Source of the DNA: Lumbricus terrestris
Lineage: Eukaryota; Annelida; Clitellata; Crassiclitellata; Lumbricidae
Direction: 5' to 3'
Assembly (NCBI GenBank): GCA_949752735.1
Contig: OX457041.1
Location: 28,444,900 to 28,508,899, forward strand
Length of the DNA: 64,000 bases
Position 1 is the first letter of the stretch. Every line of letters begins with the position of its first letter. Shown here piece after piece: positions 45,243-58,065 of the stretch. A program made the translations under genes and the position numbers. The notes beneath the pieces are model-generated. The model ran no database searches. It saw nothing but the letters and a program-made list of their open reading frames with translations, and had not been told where the DNA came from.

Positions 45243-45525
45243 GGTAAACACGCACACTGGATGCCCGTACTCCAAACAATATGGTGGCCAACGAATGCAA
45301 TAAAATTAGAGCGCAGCGACCTATCCTATCGACGGCATCGCAACATGCAAAGCGCTCAGCAGAATGACTGCAATAACCCTAAAACTAACCCTAACCGACC
45401 CTCACGACGCCTAACCTGAGCCCTAACCGACCCTGATGCGATAAATAGTCGCTGCGCTCTAATTCTATTGCATTCGTTGGCAGCCATATTGTTTGGAGTA
45501 TGGGCATCCAGTGTGCGTATTTACC
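45243..45525. mobile_element. Foldback MITE with telomere-like core
   Basis: Two inverted arms of about 80 bp (shared CGCACACTGGATGCCC, ACTCCAAACAATATGG, CCAACGAATGCAATA, AATTAGAGCGCAGCGAC) surround a core with CTAACCCTAACCGACCCT-type sequence. The arms are over 90% alike by eye. The target duplication is unclear. Confidence 0.8.
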
Positions 45526-46199
45526 TGTATACCATCCACGATAAATCCCATGCAATGGCCAATAATTGATATCGCTAAAACGACAGATTACCGCATGGTC
45601 CGATGACGCACCAGTGGCTGTAAAGCACTATAATGCAAAAGACAATTTCAGCGCCCAAATTAATTCGTAATACCACAAAATATGGAAACATGTCTGGTTA
45701 ATTTACGAATAAGATCACCTACTTGATTAAGTTGATGATATATTAGAAGTTCGCTTCTGAAGTTCGCATCCACCAATTCTCGCCGCCATTAATTTTGCAA
45801 AGGGCCTTAATAGTCACATCCGGTCCCATCTAGGCGAGGCTTCCGAGTTGTATAGCGCAACAAATGCACGTGAAATGTGTGAAGGCTGAAGAACTGAATT
45901 ATTGTTGAAACAATTGGCCATCATTTACTTACCCTGATAACCTAGAAATCAAATAGTTATAAGCCTACGATTTGCCTCAAGAATTTCAAGTATCGTTGTT
46001 TACAATGGAAACGCATAGCACAGAGAATTTGGCATATTCTGAAAATTTATACAGCGCTCGTCAAGTCAATGCATGAGAATCATCTTAATCACAAGAACTT
46101 TGTGAAAATAGAACCAACAGAGTGAAAATCAGTTCCAGGTCAAGATCCATCAGACTACTGGACTAAGTGAAAAATAAGTAAGAAAATACTTTAATGGAA
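45526..46199. other. No gene recognised
   Basis: Unique-looking sequence without features. Confidence 0.5.
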
Positions 46200-46762
46200 T
46201 TATAGGAAACTGGTGGGTGGGTAGATGATTGAAGAAATGACTGAACGAACGGACGCACGGATTGGTGGCTGGATGGGTGAGTTGGTGGATGGATTGGATT
46301 GTGTGTGGGTAGATGAATGAATGAGCGAGCGAATGAATGAATGAATGAGTGAGTGAGTGAGTGAATGAATGAATGAATGAATGAATGAATGAATGAATGA
46401 GTGAGTGAGTGAGTGAATGAATGAATGAATGAATGAATGGACGGACGGATGAATGGGTGGGCTGGTGGATGGATGAATTGGGGGGGGGTGGACGAATGAA
46501 GGAATAAATCAGCGGACGGACAAATGGATTGGTGGGTGGGTGGGCTTGTGGATGGATTGGGTGGTAGATGGATGAATGAATAAATGGACGGAAGGACAGA
46601 CGGATTAATGGATGGACGGACGGATTAATGGATGGATGGATGGATTAATGGATGGACGGATGGACGGACGGACGGAAGAACGGAAGGATGGATTAATGGA
46701 CGGACGGACGGACTGACGGCAAGTGGGTGGAAAGATGGATGGATGAATGGATGGATGTCAAT
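46200..46762. repeat. GAAT / GAGT / GGAT / GGAC tetranucleotide complex
   Basis: About 550 bp in which GAAT and GAGT blocks (46312-46438) grade into GGAT and GGAC blocks with GGTGGGT inserts. Confidence 0.93.
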
Positions 46763-47229
46763 GATTTAAACGCATGCTAGATATAAACATACAGATTGTA
46801 CATATAGCATACGCACACTTACTTATTTACTTTCAAACATAGAGGTCTCCGTGTGTATAATTTGTACTGGTGCAATGACCTCTGACCGACAAACGGCGGA
46901 GTCTTGGCCTCGGCCGGTGTCATGGGCTAAAGGCTAAGCTAAGAATGCATCCTATGAGGAAGGGGCTGTGGATGAGAAAGAAGGGATTAATAGACAGCGT
47001 GAACCATTTAGGCCAGTAGCAGGCATGAATCACGAGGTATAATTGTTGACAGATCCGCTGGAATCGTAGCCGTAGTTGCCTGTAGGCTATCACAGACCCG
47101 TGGGTCCGACATTGTTATATGACCTTGTCATATAGATACAATGATAGTAAATAAATTGTAAGGAATTTCGGCGATTGTTTAAGAGCGTATTTTTTAACGA
47201 AGTACTCTAAATACACAGGTCACTTCGTT
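46763..47229. other. No gene recognised
   Basis: Spacer with no recognised features. Confidence 0.5.
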
Positions 47230-47525
47230 GCAACAGGCGGACGGACCGACGGGCGGGCGGACGCACGGACGGACTGATTGACAGATAGTTAAACAGGCAA
47301 ACAAACAGAGAGTCAGTTACATAAAGGGACGGATGGATGGACGGACTGATAGGCAGACAGACAAACCTACCCTTAGTCACGCGGCCAGACAGACAGGTAG
47401 ACACTACTAGACACACAGATAGATGGATGCACGGGCGGACGGACGGATGGACGGATCGATAGACAGACACTCAGACAGTTAGATGGCCACACAGTCACAA
47501 GGCCAGACAGGCAGAGACAGATGCA
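47230..47525. repeat. Degenerate GGAC / GACA repeat
   Basis: GGACGGAC, GGCGGGCGG and CAGACAGACA segments mixed with roughly 120-bp duplicated blocks (for example ACAGACA...GGATGGACGGA). Its reading frames are artefacts. Confidence 0.85.
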
Positions 47526-48173
47526 TGGGCGGACTCTTGTCCAGCAGGTGACCCAGGCCAGCCGGTCGCAATTGGCGGTCAAAGTATACACAGGGTATTC
47601 CCGCCACTGCTTTCAGCTCTTTGCGCCTAACTGATTCTTATCGTAGTCCGAGGATGTCTGGCTTCAATCATCTCCTTCCCCTCACAGTCGGCCTTTCCCC
47701 AATCGGACGATCCTCCCACTCTCCTAGATTGACTGGTCAGTATATGACTGGGCTCAAATGGCACCCGCTCTGATTAGGTAATTAAGCCCACGAAGTAACC
47801 TGTAGTTGCCAGGAATCCGTCTCTTCATCGTCAAGTAAGGGTAAACCTTCCACAAGATCGCGTAGAAACCAGGCCATGAAATTGGTATGGTAGAATACTT
47901 TGTGGTATGTTTATTGACGATCTGTTGGGAGAGTGTAGATTCTATAGTAACGATCAGATTACGAACATTTGTGAAGAAAGCAAATTGAGGAAACCGCTCG
48001 GCAAGTAAAACGTAATCAATATTATTCAGCTGTTGACGAGTGCCCAGCAAATATATTATAGGCCTATCTATTTATATACATTGTAAAGAATGCGCGCATA
48101 TCCAAGTCGACTCGTCTAATATCGAGACACTGTTTTTAAGACCCGACTTCGACCGGTCAGTACAAAGACTAGT
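47526..48173. other. No gene recognised
   Basis: Moderately GC-rich sequence. Short open frames show no known motifs. Confidence 0.5.
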
Positions 48174-49206
48174 GTCTAGGTCAGTGGTTCTCAAACTTCC
48201 GCAGGCCACGGACCGGAAATAATTTTGTTGGAAGCTCGCGGACCACTAACTTTAATGACATGCGCAAACGAAAATGAACTGTATTATAAAAAAGACTATT
48301 ACAGGGTTATTCGTGATTAGGGATTTGTTTCATTAATTAGAACATATTCCTAATAGCATTTCAATTATTTCTCAATTTAATTGTCATTTAATTGCATTTA
48401 AAAAAAATTTAACTAAAACTTTCAAACAACATTAGGAGTTTGTTAATGTTAGCCTATAAGAGGATCTGCAAAAATATATAATGACACATTACTAAGATTT
48501 TGCGCTAATGATGGAAACACCTGCTCGAAATAAAACACAGAAATCAGAATATCCCCACATTTAAAATATATATTCGATCATATTTTCGTGTGAATGGGCG
48601 ATTAATTTTTACATGTAGCTTGGATGTTCGCATAGGAAACCAGTTCAGAATTATCTTTTCATGCGGTCTGAGCGGCCACGCTCTAGCAATGTTCTTTTAT
48701 TTAGGCCTACATTTAAAAAAATGACCAAATAGGCTTGCTTATATTTTGCAAATTTTTAAAATCACACAAACACATTTGTTTATATTTATAATTTTATATC
48801 ATGTTATAAAATTAAAAGACCTGCATCCAGTAAGAAAAAACTTAATGATTGATCACAATGATCAGCGTTTACTTCACTATCGCACACCAAAGAATCTACA
48901 GAAGTAAAACGAAACTGACTGCAGTAGACTAATAGACGTATAGATAATTAATTTTTAAAAATACAAATTGTTTAAAAAGCCAGTTGACAAAGTTAAAATA
49001 AGGCACTGGTAATGTAGTTTTAAATTCGAGGAAGAAGTTTGAATAAATTTTGAATAACAATTCAAATAATCTCACAATTTGAAACATATATAAATTAATA
49101 TTTATAATTTATTTCCACTCTCAGATTTCTTCACGGACCGGCGATCAGGTCTCCGCGGACCGGCGCCGGTCCGCGGACCACCACTTTGAGAACCACTGGT
49201 CTAGGT
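48174..49206. mobile_element. Non-autonomous hAT element, copy 2
   Basis: The element proper is 48182-49198 (1,017 bp), flanked by a perfect 8-bp duplication GTCTAGGT (48174-48181, 49199-49206). Same length and, by eye, same sequence as 26040-27056. Terminal inverted repeat CAGTGGTTCTCAAA. The 26-bp palindrome is at 49152-49177. Confidence 0.95.
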
Positions 49207-49294
49207 GATTAGAGATGATCACCGTGGCAGTGTATTAATGCCGACTGCACTGGACGGAGCGCTTTTAACTGATGCCACTGCCATTATACACACG

Positions 49295-49460
49295 AAGATG
49301 CTGCTGCTGCTACTACTACTGCTACTGCTGCTGGTGATGGTGATGGTGCTGCAGCTACTGCTGCTGGTGCTGCTGCTGCTGCAGCTACTACTGCTGCTGG
49401 TGCTGGTGCTGCTGCTGGTGATGGTGCTGCTGGTGCCGTCCACAGCAGCAGCTGCTGGTG
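49295..49460. repeat. CTG triplet repeat
   Basis: CTG with CTA, GTG and GTGATG interruptions. Leu, Cys, Ala or Ser runs in any frame are artefacts. Confidence 0.93.
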
Positions 49461-49830
49461 CGTCTTCACTAAGATAGCGAGCGCGCAAGAAACAGACGAT
49501 GTTTACTAGAATCGCTCAATGAGAACTAATCTCACGATGCAGCAGGCGGCAATTTATGCGACGAGATCGTCTGCTCGAATAGGCCGTGGTCGTCGTGGTC
49601 GTCGTCGTGCTTCAAGGTCACGTAGAAGCGGGAAAGTTCCGCCGACCGATGGAAAAACGAGGCCTCGATCGACCGCTTCTTCACAACACACGAACGACCG
49701 ATGCCCCCCGCGCGTCTCCGATTCCAGGGTCGGCGGCGACGACGACGACGATGATGATGATGATGACGACGACGGTGATATGCGGCTGCGTATACGATTG
49801 GCCTTAAAGTACCGAGAGCATAAATAGCAG
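49461..49830. other. GC-richer stretch with GTC and GAC repeats
   Basis: GTCGTGGTC repeat at 49585-49615 and GAC/GAT repeat at 49735-49775 flank a CG-rich segment open for about 100 codons on the plus strand, with Arg-rich and Asp-run product. No motif or splice support; not called as a gene. Confidence 0.5.
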
Positions 49831-50874
49831 CAGTGTGGCCAGACTGCTCACATGATGGCATCCATTGTCTAGTGTGAAGGCACGTCTTTGATCATGCCTT
49901 TCATCGAGTTAGCTGGCTGACCTGTGGACAACATTTAGAAGGACATGCACAATAATTATGCAACAAAAGATCTCGCGAAGGCCACAGCGTTAAAGCACTG
50001 AATGGTCTTTGGTGTACAGGAATGTCGTTTCTCTCATTTCGTCCGTCGCCTTCGTCAAGTGACGACCCAAATCTGTAATGAATTCGATGCCTCTTCAATT
50101 AACAGGCCTAGAGTTTCAATTAAATTTGATTATTATCACTATTAATATTATTATTATTAATATTATTATTATAGCGTTTCTTGTAGTATGTTATTGTTAA
50201 ATCTTACGTTAACCAAAGGGTCGTATTGCTATATTGTTATTAGTCATACTCCAGTAAAAATTACTAATGATATTATGACTGATTCCATTTTTATTAGAAA
50301 TACATTCGCATTTTTTTTATTTTGCATCTTAAGCTACAGGAAATTTTTGCAATAAAGTGAATAATAAAAATGTTGGCCTAACCATCAAAACGTAATGTCT
50401 GGATAGAAATTGGAGCGACGATTGTCTGTTGACCTTTCCTATTGCGTATACTTTGCGAGCGTTCTAGTTACATCGGTGTCTGCTGATTCCAGACATTCTG
50501 AGAAGAATGCAAACACTGCAGAAACGAAATCCTGCGCTAATGTATAGGATTTGGTTGAATGTGGAACTGGATTCGTTTCGCATAATAATTATGACAAGGG
50601 CTGTGCAAGAAAGACAGACAGACAGACATACATACAAGAAAGACAGACAGATGGTCGAATAATTCTATCCTATAAAAATTTAGAAACAGCTTTGAAAGAA
50701 ACGAAGACTTGTTTTGTTCGTTTCGATCAGTTTCGATTGTTTCAAGGAATCTAATTTCTTGCAATATTTGTGAGTTTTATCGAGAAATATTCATGGACTC
50801 AACGTCATCTTGAGATTATTAAAGACCACTCTATTAGACCAAGTGACTAAAACACGCATGCACCTACGTGCATA
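49831..50874. other. No gene recognised
   Basis: Includes an ATT patch (50125-50175) and a CAGA patch (50612-50650). Confidence 0.5.
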
Positions 50875-51026
50875 TGCATACATGCATACATACATACATA
50901 CATACATACATACATACATACATACATACATACATACATACATACATACATACATACATACATACATACATGCATGCATGCATACATACACACATACATA
51001 CATACATACATACATACATACATACA

Positions 51027-51060
<34 letters not shown>

Positions 51061-51200
51061 CATAGTATTACATACGCACATACATACATACATACATACA
51101 TACATACATACATACATACATACATACATACATACATACATACATACATGCATGCATGCATGCATGCATACATACATACATACATACATACATACATAGC
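50875..51200. repeat. ACAT / GCAT microsatellite
   Basis: About 325 bp, with GCAT blocks near 50968 and 51148 and one ATAGTATTACATACGC interruption near 51062. Confidence 0.97.
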
Positions 51201-52556
51201 CTTCATACATGCATGTACATAGTATGCAATACATGCACTGTTTTCACACATGCCTTTGCATATTATTGGCGGAGGTTATTCTGCGTTTCTTGGTAGATCT
51301 GCTTTTGATGTGTGTGGCCGTCAGATGCACATAATATCTGCACCGTGTCGGTTGTATCAATTTGTGTCGTGACCAGTCTATAAGCTACTGCAGTCTTGTG
51401 CCTTGGACCCGTCTCCCATCGGCCGAGTATCGCTAAAGACCAATTGTGAGTGATCGGATTTTTTGTCAGACTCAGTGGCTGGATGAACAGATGGATGGCC
51501 CTCTGGTGACAACGATCGAGATATTGCTATTTCCAGGTTCGATTCGGATCATTTCGCAGTCAGAGGTGGATCTATGGAAGCGATGTTTGATCCTCAATCG
51601 CTTCAAACGCATTAAAAGCTAAAGGGATTTTGTTAGGATGAGTCAAGATCCATCTCAGGTCCATTTATATTTAAGATAAAGGACTCTTTATTAAAGAATT
51701 CGTGATAGCCTACTTTTGGTTCGTCCTTTTCGCTCTCAATCAAAGATGTTGCCTCACTTAAAATTCCGTTTCTAATAATAAAGATTAGGTTTTTAATCTC
51801 TAAATGCAGTGTTTTACTTTGCAAAAATTATTCGCCGATCTGTCTTCATAAATGTGATTAATTGAACGCTTTTCTTAGGCAAACAAGAAGATGTGAAATC
51901 GTCAGGTACCCCAATTATCGTCCAAAAACTATGTAGGCCCTACACAACTTAATGCTTTGAGTGAATTTCAGTCCTGTGCAGAAACGGTCCAGATTTAGGA
52001 TCAAGGACAGCAGTGCAATGCAGAACGCACAAGTCTATGTACACGCATCTGTGTATCTGTCGTTATATTTGTATGCGTCTCTTCGTATGTGTCTCAGTGT
52101 CTGTATGTCTGCGTGTGCGTCCTTGGTTTTTGTGTCTGGGTCTGCGTGTGCGTGTATGTAAGTCTGTGCATGTGTCTGTGTGTCCGTGGACACCGGACCC
52201 AAAGACACGTATGCAGTCCGTCCTTTGTCGTGTTGTTCATAGCCATGCAGTCAGTTGGACACATTGTTAATGGCATGTGTCAGTGCGAATGATTAAAAAT
52301 GACGTGAGCTGTGAAAGGCAAAGGACGCGGACGATATATATTATTAAGCGTATCAACGTAGAGGTACTTTCAAGTGTGGAAAGGTCGACGTCAGACTCTG
52401 CATGGCGATGATTCGATGATTCGTAGCGCCATCTTGCGGCGGCGGCGACGAGCAATCGAGGCTAACGATTTTCCATTTCCCAGCAGACAGAAGTCTTACG
52501 CGGAGTGGTGAAGGGGATGATGGCGATGGTTAAATGGAGAAGGTCATTGCGAAGGA
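51201..52556. other. No gene recognised
   Basis: Includes TGTG/TCTG-rich sequence at 52085-52190 and a CGG/GCCATCTTG patch at 52428-52450. No exon recognised. Confidence 0.5.
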
Positions 52557-52868
52557 ATGAAAAGGGGAAGGAAGGAAAAGACAGAGGAGGGTAACATGAA
52601 AAGGGAAAGGAAGGAAAAGACAGAGGAGGGAAACATGAAACGGGAAAGGAGGAAAAAGACAGGGGAGGGTAACATGAAAAGGGAAAAGAAGGAAAAGACA
52701 GAGGAGGGTAGCATGAAAAGGGAAAAGAAGGAAAAGACAGAGGAGGGTAACATGAAAAGGGAAAAGAAGGAAAAGACAGAGGAGGGTAACATGAAAAGTG
52801 AAAAGAAGGAAAAGACAGAGGAGGGTAACATGAAAAGGGAAAAGAAGGAAAAGACAGAGGAGGAAACA
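52557..52868. repeat. 39-bp minisatellite, 8 copies
   Basis: Units begin ATGAAAAGGGAAAAGAAGG at 52557 and every 39 bp. Because 39 is a multiple of three, the plus strand encodes a 13-residue Lys/Glu repeat (MKREKKEKTEEGN) and the minus strand a Ser/Phe/Pro repeat. No exon context on either strand. Confidence 0.95.
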
Positions 52869-53725
52869 TGCAGCCGGATTAGAAAGAGCTGGAGAAGAAC
52901 GAGAAATAGTAGATGGAGAATGATGAGAAGAGGACGGAGGACGCTGTGAAGTAGGCCTAAGCTTGGAAGGATAATAAAAAAGGAGAAAGATGATAAGAAT
53001 GGAAAGAAACGAGGACAAATGAAAAGGAGGAAGAAATATGAAGAGAAATAAAAATTGGTGAAGCCATGCAGCTATAAAATTCAGCAGAAAAATTCATTCA
53101 GTGTCATCGAAGTTATTCAGCAAGTCGAAGAAAAATGAAGTTTGAAGAGGATATTTAAAAGTTCCAAAGAATGTTTGGTAGGTCATAAGGCAGGTCAATA
53201 TTGATAGACAGCTTGTCAAATCATCAGCCATGACCGATGATGGCACCGCCATTAAACAATAATAGAAAAGAACAAGAAAAGACGAAAATAAAGATGAGGA
53301 ATAAGTAGCCTAGAGCCCTAGAAGACGCGTCATATATATATATAATTATATATGTACATATATATGTTTGGAGCTATCTAAGAAACGAGGGATAAACCGT
53401 AGGCTCCGTAGCCACAGTCTGATGAGCTTTCCTCTGCTTTCCCCGTTCTCGTTTATAATGTGGCACTGAATCCTTACACATATATATAGCCTATGATCGA
53501 ACATTTCGTTGAATGAGATGTATTTTTAGAACGTGGTAAACATGATCTGGTCAATATCATCGATGGCCAGGCAAAGCAATGGCAGCTGCTACAAAGAACT
53601 TCTCGGAATCAGAGTATCCCGGTCACGTTCTGTCCAGTGGTGCTTAGTTTGGTAGAATTTACTGCAGGCCAACTATTTATAATAGGCCGACTAGATTATT
53701 ATTCCTGAGCAGAACCTACATAGCA
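52869..53725. other. No gene recognised
   Basis: Purine-rich to about 53040, then unassigned DNA with a TA patch at 53330-53360. Confidence 0.5.
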
Positions 53726-54035
53726 ATCCCGGACAGGGGCGGATACGGGGGGAGCAATCCGGCCATGCCCCCATTCACAGATTTGCACAGAACGTGCTTT
53801 CGATTAATCAGTTAACTGTTAATTAATGCATCGGGAAAAGTAAGAGAGAGAAAAAGTAGCATATGACTGAAAAAGGTCGTCAACTTTCAAATAAAAGTCT
53901 GACCTGAGTTTCCACGGTTTTTTAGAAATTTTTGAGAAAGACTAAAAAAGGTCGTCAGATATTTCGGCGATAGATCAAAAAACAATTTTTGGAGCCAAGA
54001 CCATAATAATTTCTGTTTCCGCCCTTGATCTCGGA
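53726..54035. mobile_element. hAT-like MITE (CAGGGGCGGA termini)
   Basis: The element proper is 53734-54027 (294 bp). Ends are CAGGGGCGGATAC and TTTCCGCCCTTG (imperfect inverses). The flanks ATCCCGGA and ATCTCGGA are an 8-bp duplication with one mismatch. No coding capacity. Confidence 0.7.
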
Positions 54036-54124
54036 GACGTTGTCCGCTTGCCTCTGTCTCCATTCACCAGACAATAGATTCTCATACTATACTGTCTCAA
54101 GTGGAAAGCAAAATACAAGCAGCT

Positions 54125-54402
54125 CAGGGCTTTTACAGACAATTTTAAAACTGCACAGCCAGCAATTTAAATCTGGTATGGCTTTAGCAGGCAAAATTTC
54201 TGACGATCTTCTTTAGTCGTTTGTGAAAAAGTTCCAAAAAGTCATTTACAAGCCCTTCGTTTCATTCCGGTCTTCCGTGGTAAACCGGCTGCAGTTACCT
54301 TTTCTAATGATTTTTCACTGCACAAGATTGCTTTTATACAACTGCACAAATTCATTTACAACTGCACATTTTGTGTGGAGCTGAACGTTAAAGAAATCCC
54401 TG
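54125..54402. mobile_element. hAT-like MITE (CAGGGCTTTT termini), older copy
   Basis: Related to 56208-56402. It starts CAGGGCTTTTACAGAC, contains several ACTGCACA motifs and ends AACGTTAAAGAAATCCCTG. The flanks do not match well, so its duplication has decayed or it is rearranged. Confidence 0.65.
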
Positions 54403-55195
54403 AAGAAATCTATAAATGCAATGCGCAGGTCCGGTGTCCAAACCTCATAATATACGTTTAATTCCTTGCCTGCTTAATTAAGGTCGAAAAGTGGAATATG
54501 AATATGTGAATTTACTTATGTATGCCTGTTGTTGATAAAACAGATCGTAAAGAATAACATTCTCAAAACAATCGATCTGTATCATAAGCAGACGGAAATT
54601 TATGGAGTCATTATAATAATTGAGTCATCTCTATTATATACTATTATAATTATATATAGAGATGTTAAGCTATAGGTTATTTCTTTAAACACGTACATGT
54701 ATAATTGTGTATATCTATGAATACATACGCATGCATATATAGACGCAAAGGCACTTAATGTTATTGGCAATGTCGATTTGCTTGTGTGTTTATGTCCACA
54801 CTAGCGAGACCTGCAATGTAGTTAATAACGCGTATATAATACCTGGTACATGTTTACATTATAAGCACGCATCATATCCGTATGTAATGATTGTGCAATT
54901 AAATATACAATAGCTATAATAAGTCCTGTGGGTCATTATGTTATCATGCCATTGAGACTGAACAAATAATGTTTTTAATTATTTATGTATATTTTAAACA
55001 CATAGGCGTATGCCTTATAGCCATCGTATCTAAGAAAATTATAGATCTATGCAAGTATTTAATTTCGTAATATTGAATTTAATACGTAGAGCAAAACATG
55101 CGAAACGGAAAATGGGAAGGAAGACAAGCACAAAGACAATGGAATGAAAATGAAGAGAAGGAAAAAGGAATAGTAGTAGAATAGAAGAATGATGA
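54403..55195. other. No gene recognised
   Basis: AT-rich spacer. Confidence 0.5.
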
Positions 55196-55270
55196 GGATA
55201 ATAGGTACAGGAGGAGGAGGAGGAGGAGGAGGAGGAGAAAGGTGGAGAAGGGTGGAGGAGGGTGGAATGG
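55196..55270. repeat. GGA repeat and purine tract
   Basis: About a dozen GGA triplets and GGTGGAGGAG sequence. Confidence 0.9.
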
Positions 55271-55321
55271 AGCAGTAGGAAGATGTGAGAAGGAATGCAA
55301 CATATTCATGATCTATAATCT

Positions 55322-56115
55322 GATCTAATCTAATCTAATCTAATCTAATCTAATCTAATCTAATCAAATCTAATCAAATCTAATCTAATCTAATCTAATC
55401 TAATCTAATCTAATCTAATCTATTCTAATCTAATCTAATCTAATCTAATCTAATCTAATCTAATCTAATCTAATCTAATCTAATCAAATCTAATCTAATC
55501 TAATCAAATCTAATCTAATCTAATCTAATCTAATCTAATCTAATCAAATCTAATCTAATCTAATCTAATCTAATCTAATCTAATCTAATCTAATCTAATC
55601 TAATCTAATCTAATCTAATCTAATCTAATCTAATCTAATCTAATCTAATCAAATCTAATCAAATCTAATCTAATCTAATCTAATCTAATCTAATCTAATC
55701 TAATCTAATCTAATCTAATCTAATCTAATCTAATCTAATCTAATCTAATCTAATCTAATCTAATCTAATCTAATCAAATCTAATCTAATCTAATCTAATC
55801 TAATCTAATCTAATCTAATCTAATCTAATCTAATCTAATCTAATCTAATCTAATCTAATCTAATCTAATCTAATCTAATCTAATCTAATCTAATCTAATC
55901 TAATCTAATCTAATCAAATCTAATATAATCTAATCTAATATAATCTAATATAGTCTAATCTAATCTAATCTAATCTAATCTAATCTAATCTAATCAAATC
56001 TAATCTAATCTAATCTAATCTAATCTAATCAAATCTAATCTAATCTAATCTAATCAAATCTAATCTAATCTAATCTAATCAAATCTAATCTAATCTAATC
56101 TAATCTAATCTAATG
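55322..56115. repeat. TAATC pentanucleotide array, about 795 bp
   Basis: About 158 TAATC units, with AAATC variants scattered irregularly and a small AATAT/AGT-containing cluster at 55921-55955. Confidence 0.97.
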
Positions 56116-56199
56116 GCTCCTATATCTTTGTCATCATAATGCATGCATCATTCTCGGAAATTTACATTATGTTACATGCATGATTACGATTATCATTCA

Positions 56200-56410
56200 A
56201 GAGAAGGCAGGGCTGTTTTAAAGAAATCTTTAGAACTGCACAGCCCCTTCTTTCCATTCCCATCCTCCATGGTAAAACTACTTCTAATTGGAGGACAATG
56301 AACTTTTGCTAGTTTTAACTGTATACAGAAGTGCTTCTACAACTGCACAAATCCGTTTAGAACTGCACATTTTGTGTACAACTGCACGTTAAAAAAGCCC
56401 TGACAGAAGG
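56200..56410. mobile_element. hAT-like MITE (CAGGGCT termini)
   Basis: The element proper is 56208-56402 (195 bp). CAGGGCTGTTTT and AAAAAAGCCCTG are imperfect inverses. Flanks AGAGAAGG and ACAGAAGG form an 8-bp duplication with one mismatch. ACTGCAC occurs four times, a likely transposase-binding repeat. Confidence 0.75.
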
Positions 56411-57138
56411 AAATATATATATAGAACAAAACATGACAAAAGAAATTATATGCATAATGCATATATATATATGCATGTATATATGTATATGTATGCAATG
56501 AATGTGCCCCACCTACATAAACTTAGCGGAATAACATTTATTCTATTCTGCTTTTATCGCTCTATCTAAGACTCCGCGATTCGCAAGTGTAAGCACCGAA
56601 AGTTCAACACCTAGATCCGCCCACGCAGTTAGCGTTAGGTAAACATGAGATAAATGTATACGCGTGAACTGTTTGCGATAAACGGACGTAGATAGGATAC
56701 ATAGTTGCTCTATGGTTGCTCAGCCCTCGGAGTTGTAGCTTCAATCAGAGGCAGGCGTGTAGAAAATGTCAGCGAACACCGGAGATGAATCGCGTATATT
56801 TTAAACCTGACCACGTGATCACCTGTGTACGAGCCCCTGCAATTTCTTGAGTTAACTGGCTTCTATAACGAGCTGAGGCATGTCGTTTAAAGTGGCTTGA
56901 GTGTAGCTCACTCAAATGCAATATTTAATGACGGAAAGCAGCTGAAAATGTAGTAGTCCACAATTTCTATTGAATAGTCAATGAATACTACCTGAAAGTT
57001 AGAGGTTGAGCATCAGATTATTTACAAATGCCACAAAGCGGAATATCCACATAATTACACTCGTAAATAGGTTTTGCCGTATTGAGAACAAGATCGAGGT
57101 GCCGTTAGACCAGGGAAGAAACTTGACAGTTGATGATG
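56411..57138. other. No gene recognised
   Basis: Spacer with a TATATG patch (56460-56500). Confidence 0.5.
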
Positions 57139-57363
57139 TGTTTGTTTGTTTGTTTGTATGCGCACTTGTTATAGCACCCCTTCAAGCTCTCTACTCAGAA
57201 GCGCTCCCGGCTGCAGAGCGGACACTGCATCGGAGTTTCACACCGAAGCGCTGAGCAATTGCGAGTGAAGGACCTGCCCAAAGTCCTTACGCGGTGAGGT
57301 GGATTCGAACCCCGAACCCTCCGGCTTCAAGGCAACGACGCCACCACTACACCGCCGCGCCCC
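57139..57363 (-). mobile_element. tRNA-derived SINE
   Basis: Minus-orientation copy. Box A region near 57345-57355 and box B GTTCGAATC near 57303 on the minus strand. The 3' end at the left runs into a CAAA (TTTG) tail at 57139-57157. A few deletions in the middle. Confidence 0.9.
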
Positions 57364-58065
57364 CCGTCTGATAGGAGATGAATGCAGATGAATCAAGAAT
57401 CTGCGGAATTCAGGATGAAATTAGAGCGATGAGTGTTTTTTAAACTAAAGACACGATTGATGCTTAGAACTGGAGCTCAGTGGAATGAAAGCATGATTTT
57501 AATAATATAATGTAATTATCACCGCTAATCAAAAATAAATGCTATTAATAAAAATGACGTTTAATTGTTTCTGCTAATGCTCACATGAATAAGTTGAAGC
57601 AAGAAAGCTGTAACTGAAATTGAAATAATTGAAAATTGTTTCTGTTGAGTGGAGGAAGTGTAGGTCCTACTTAAATTGTGACTACGATTAAACTGAAAAA
57701 TTAAAGCTAGACTAAAATTATAACTGAAACTGAATAGAAAACTGAAGACTAAACTACACTGCCCCCCTCTGACTAGACTCAGCTCCTGTGAATAATCTGA
57801 CCTGCACTTGACCTTCGCGTGAAGCCTTAGAAGTTTAGAGTTTACAATTACGATTACCACGAATAGCCTATAGGGTTTTGTAAAAATTTAAAGTTCGCAG
57901 AATGGCTGAGGAGATGAAAAATAGAGATTTTTCGAGATTATGCAGCTGTTAAAATTCACGCTAGAATCGTGGTACGTACGGTACTATGGCTGTAGGGTTC
58001 CATTGAGTGTCGTCTGTTATTAGTCAAGGATATGAGGCAAGTAAACGGTATACTACTTGAAAGTT
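57364..58065. other. No gene recognised
   Basis: AT-rich. The stretch 57786-57860 (CTCCTGTGAATAATCTG ... AATTACGATTAC) may be a very diverged GATTAC-tailed retroposon end. Confidence 0.45.

Noticed and set aside
49519..49827. Arg-rich frame with an Asp run
   Set aside because: Driven by GTC and GAC triplet repeats; no motif or splice support.
52557..52949. Lys/Glu-rich 130-codon frame
   Set aside because: 39-bp minisatellite divisible by three; no flanking coding sequence.
55322..56115. TAATC array as telomeric repeat
   Set aside because: Motif TTAGA/TAATC is not the TTAGGG-type animal telomere, and the array is internal with unique DNA on both sides.
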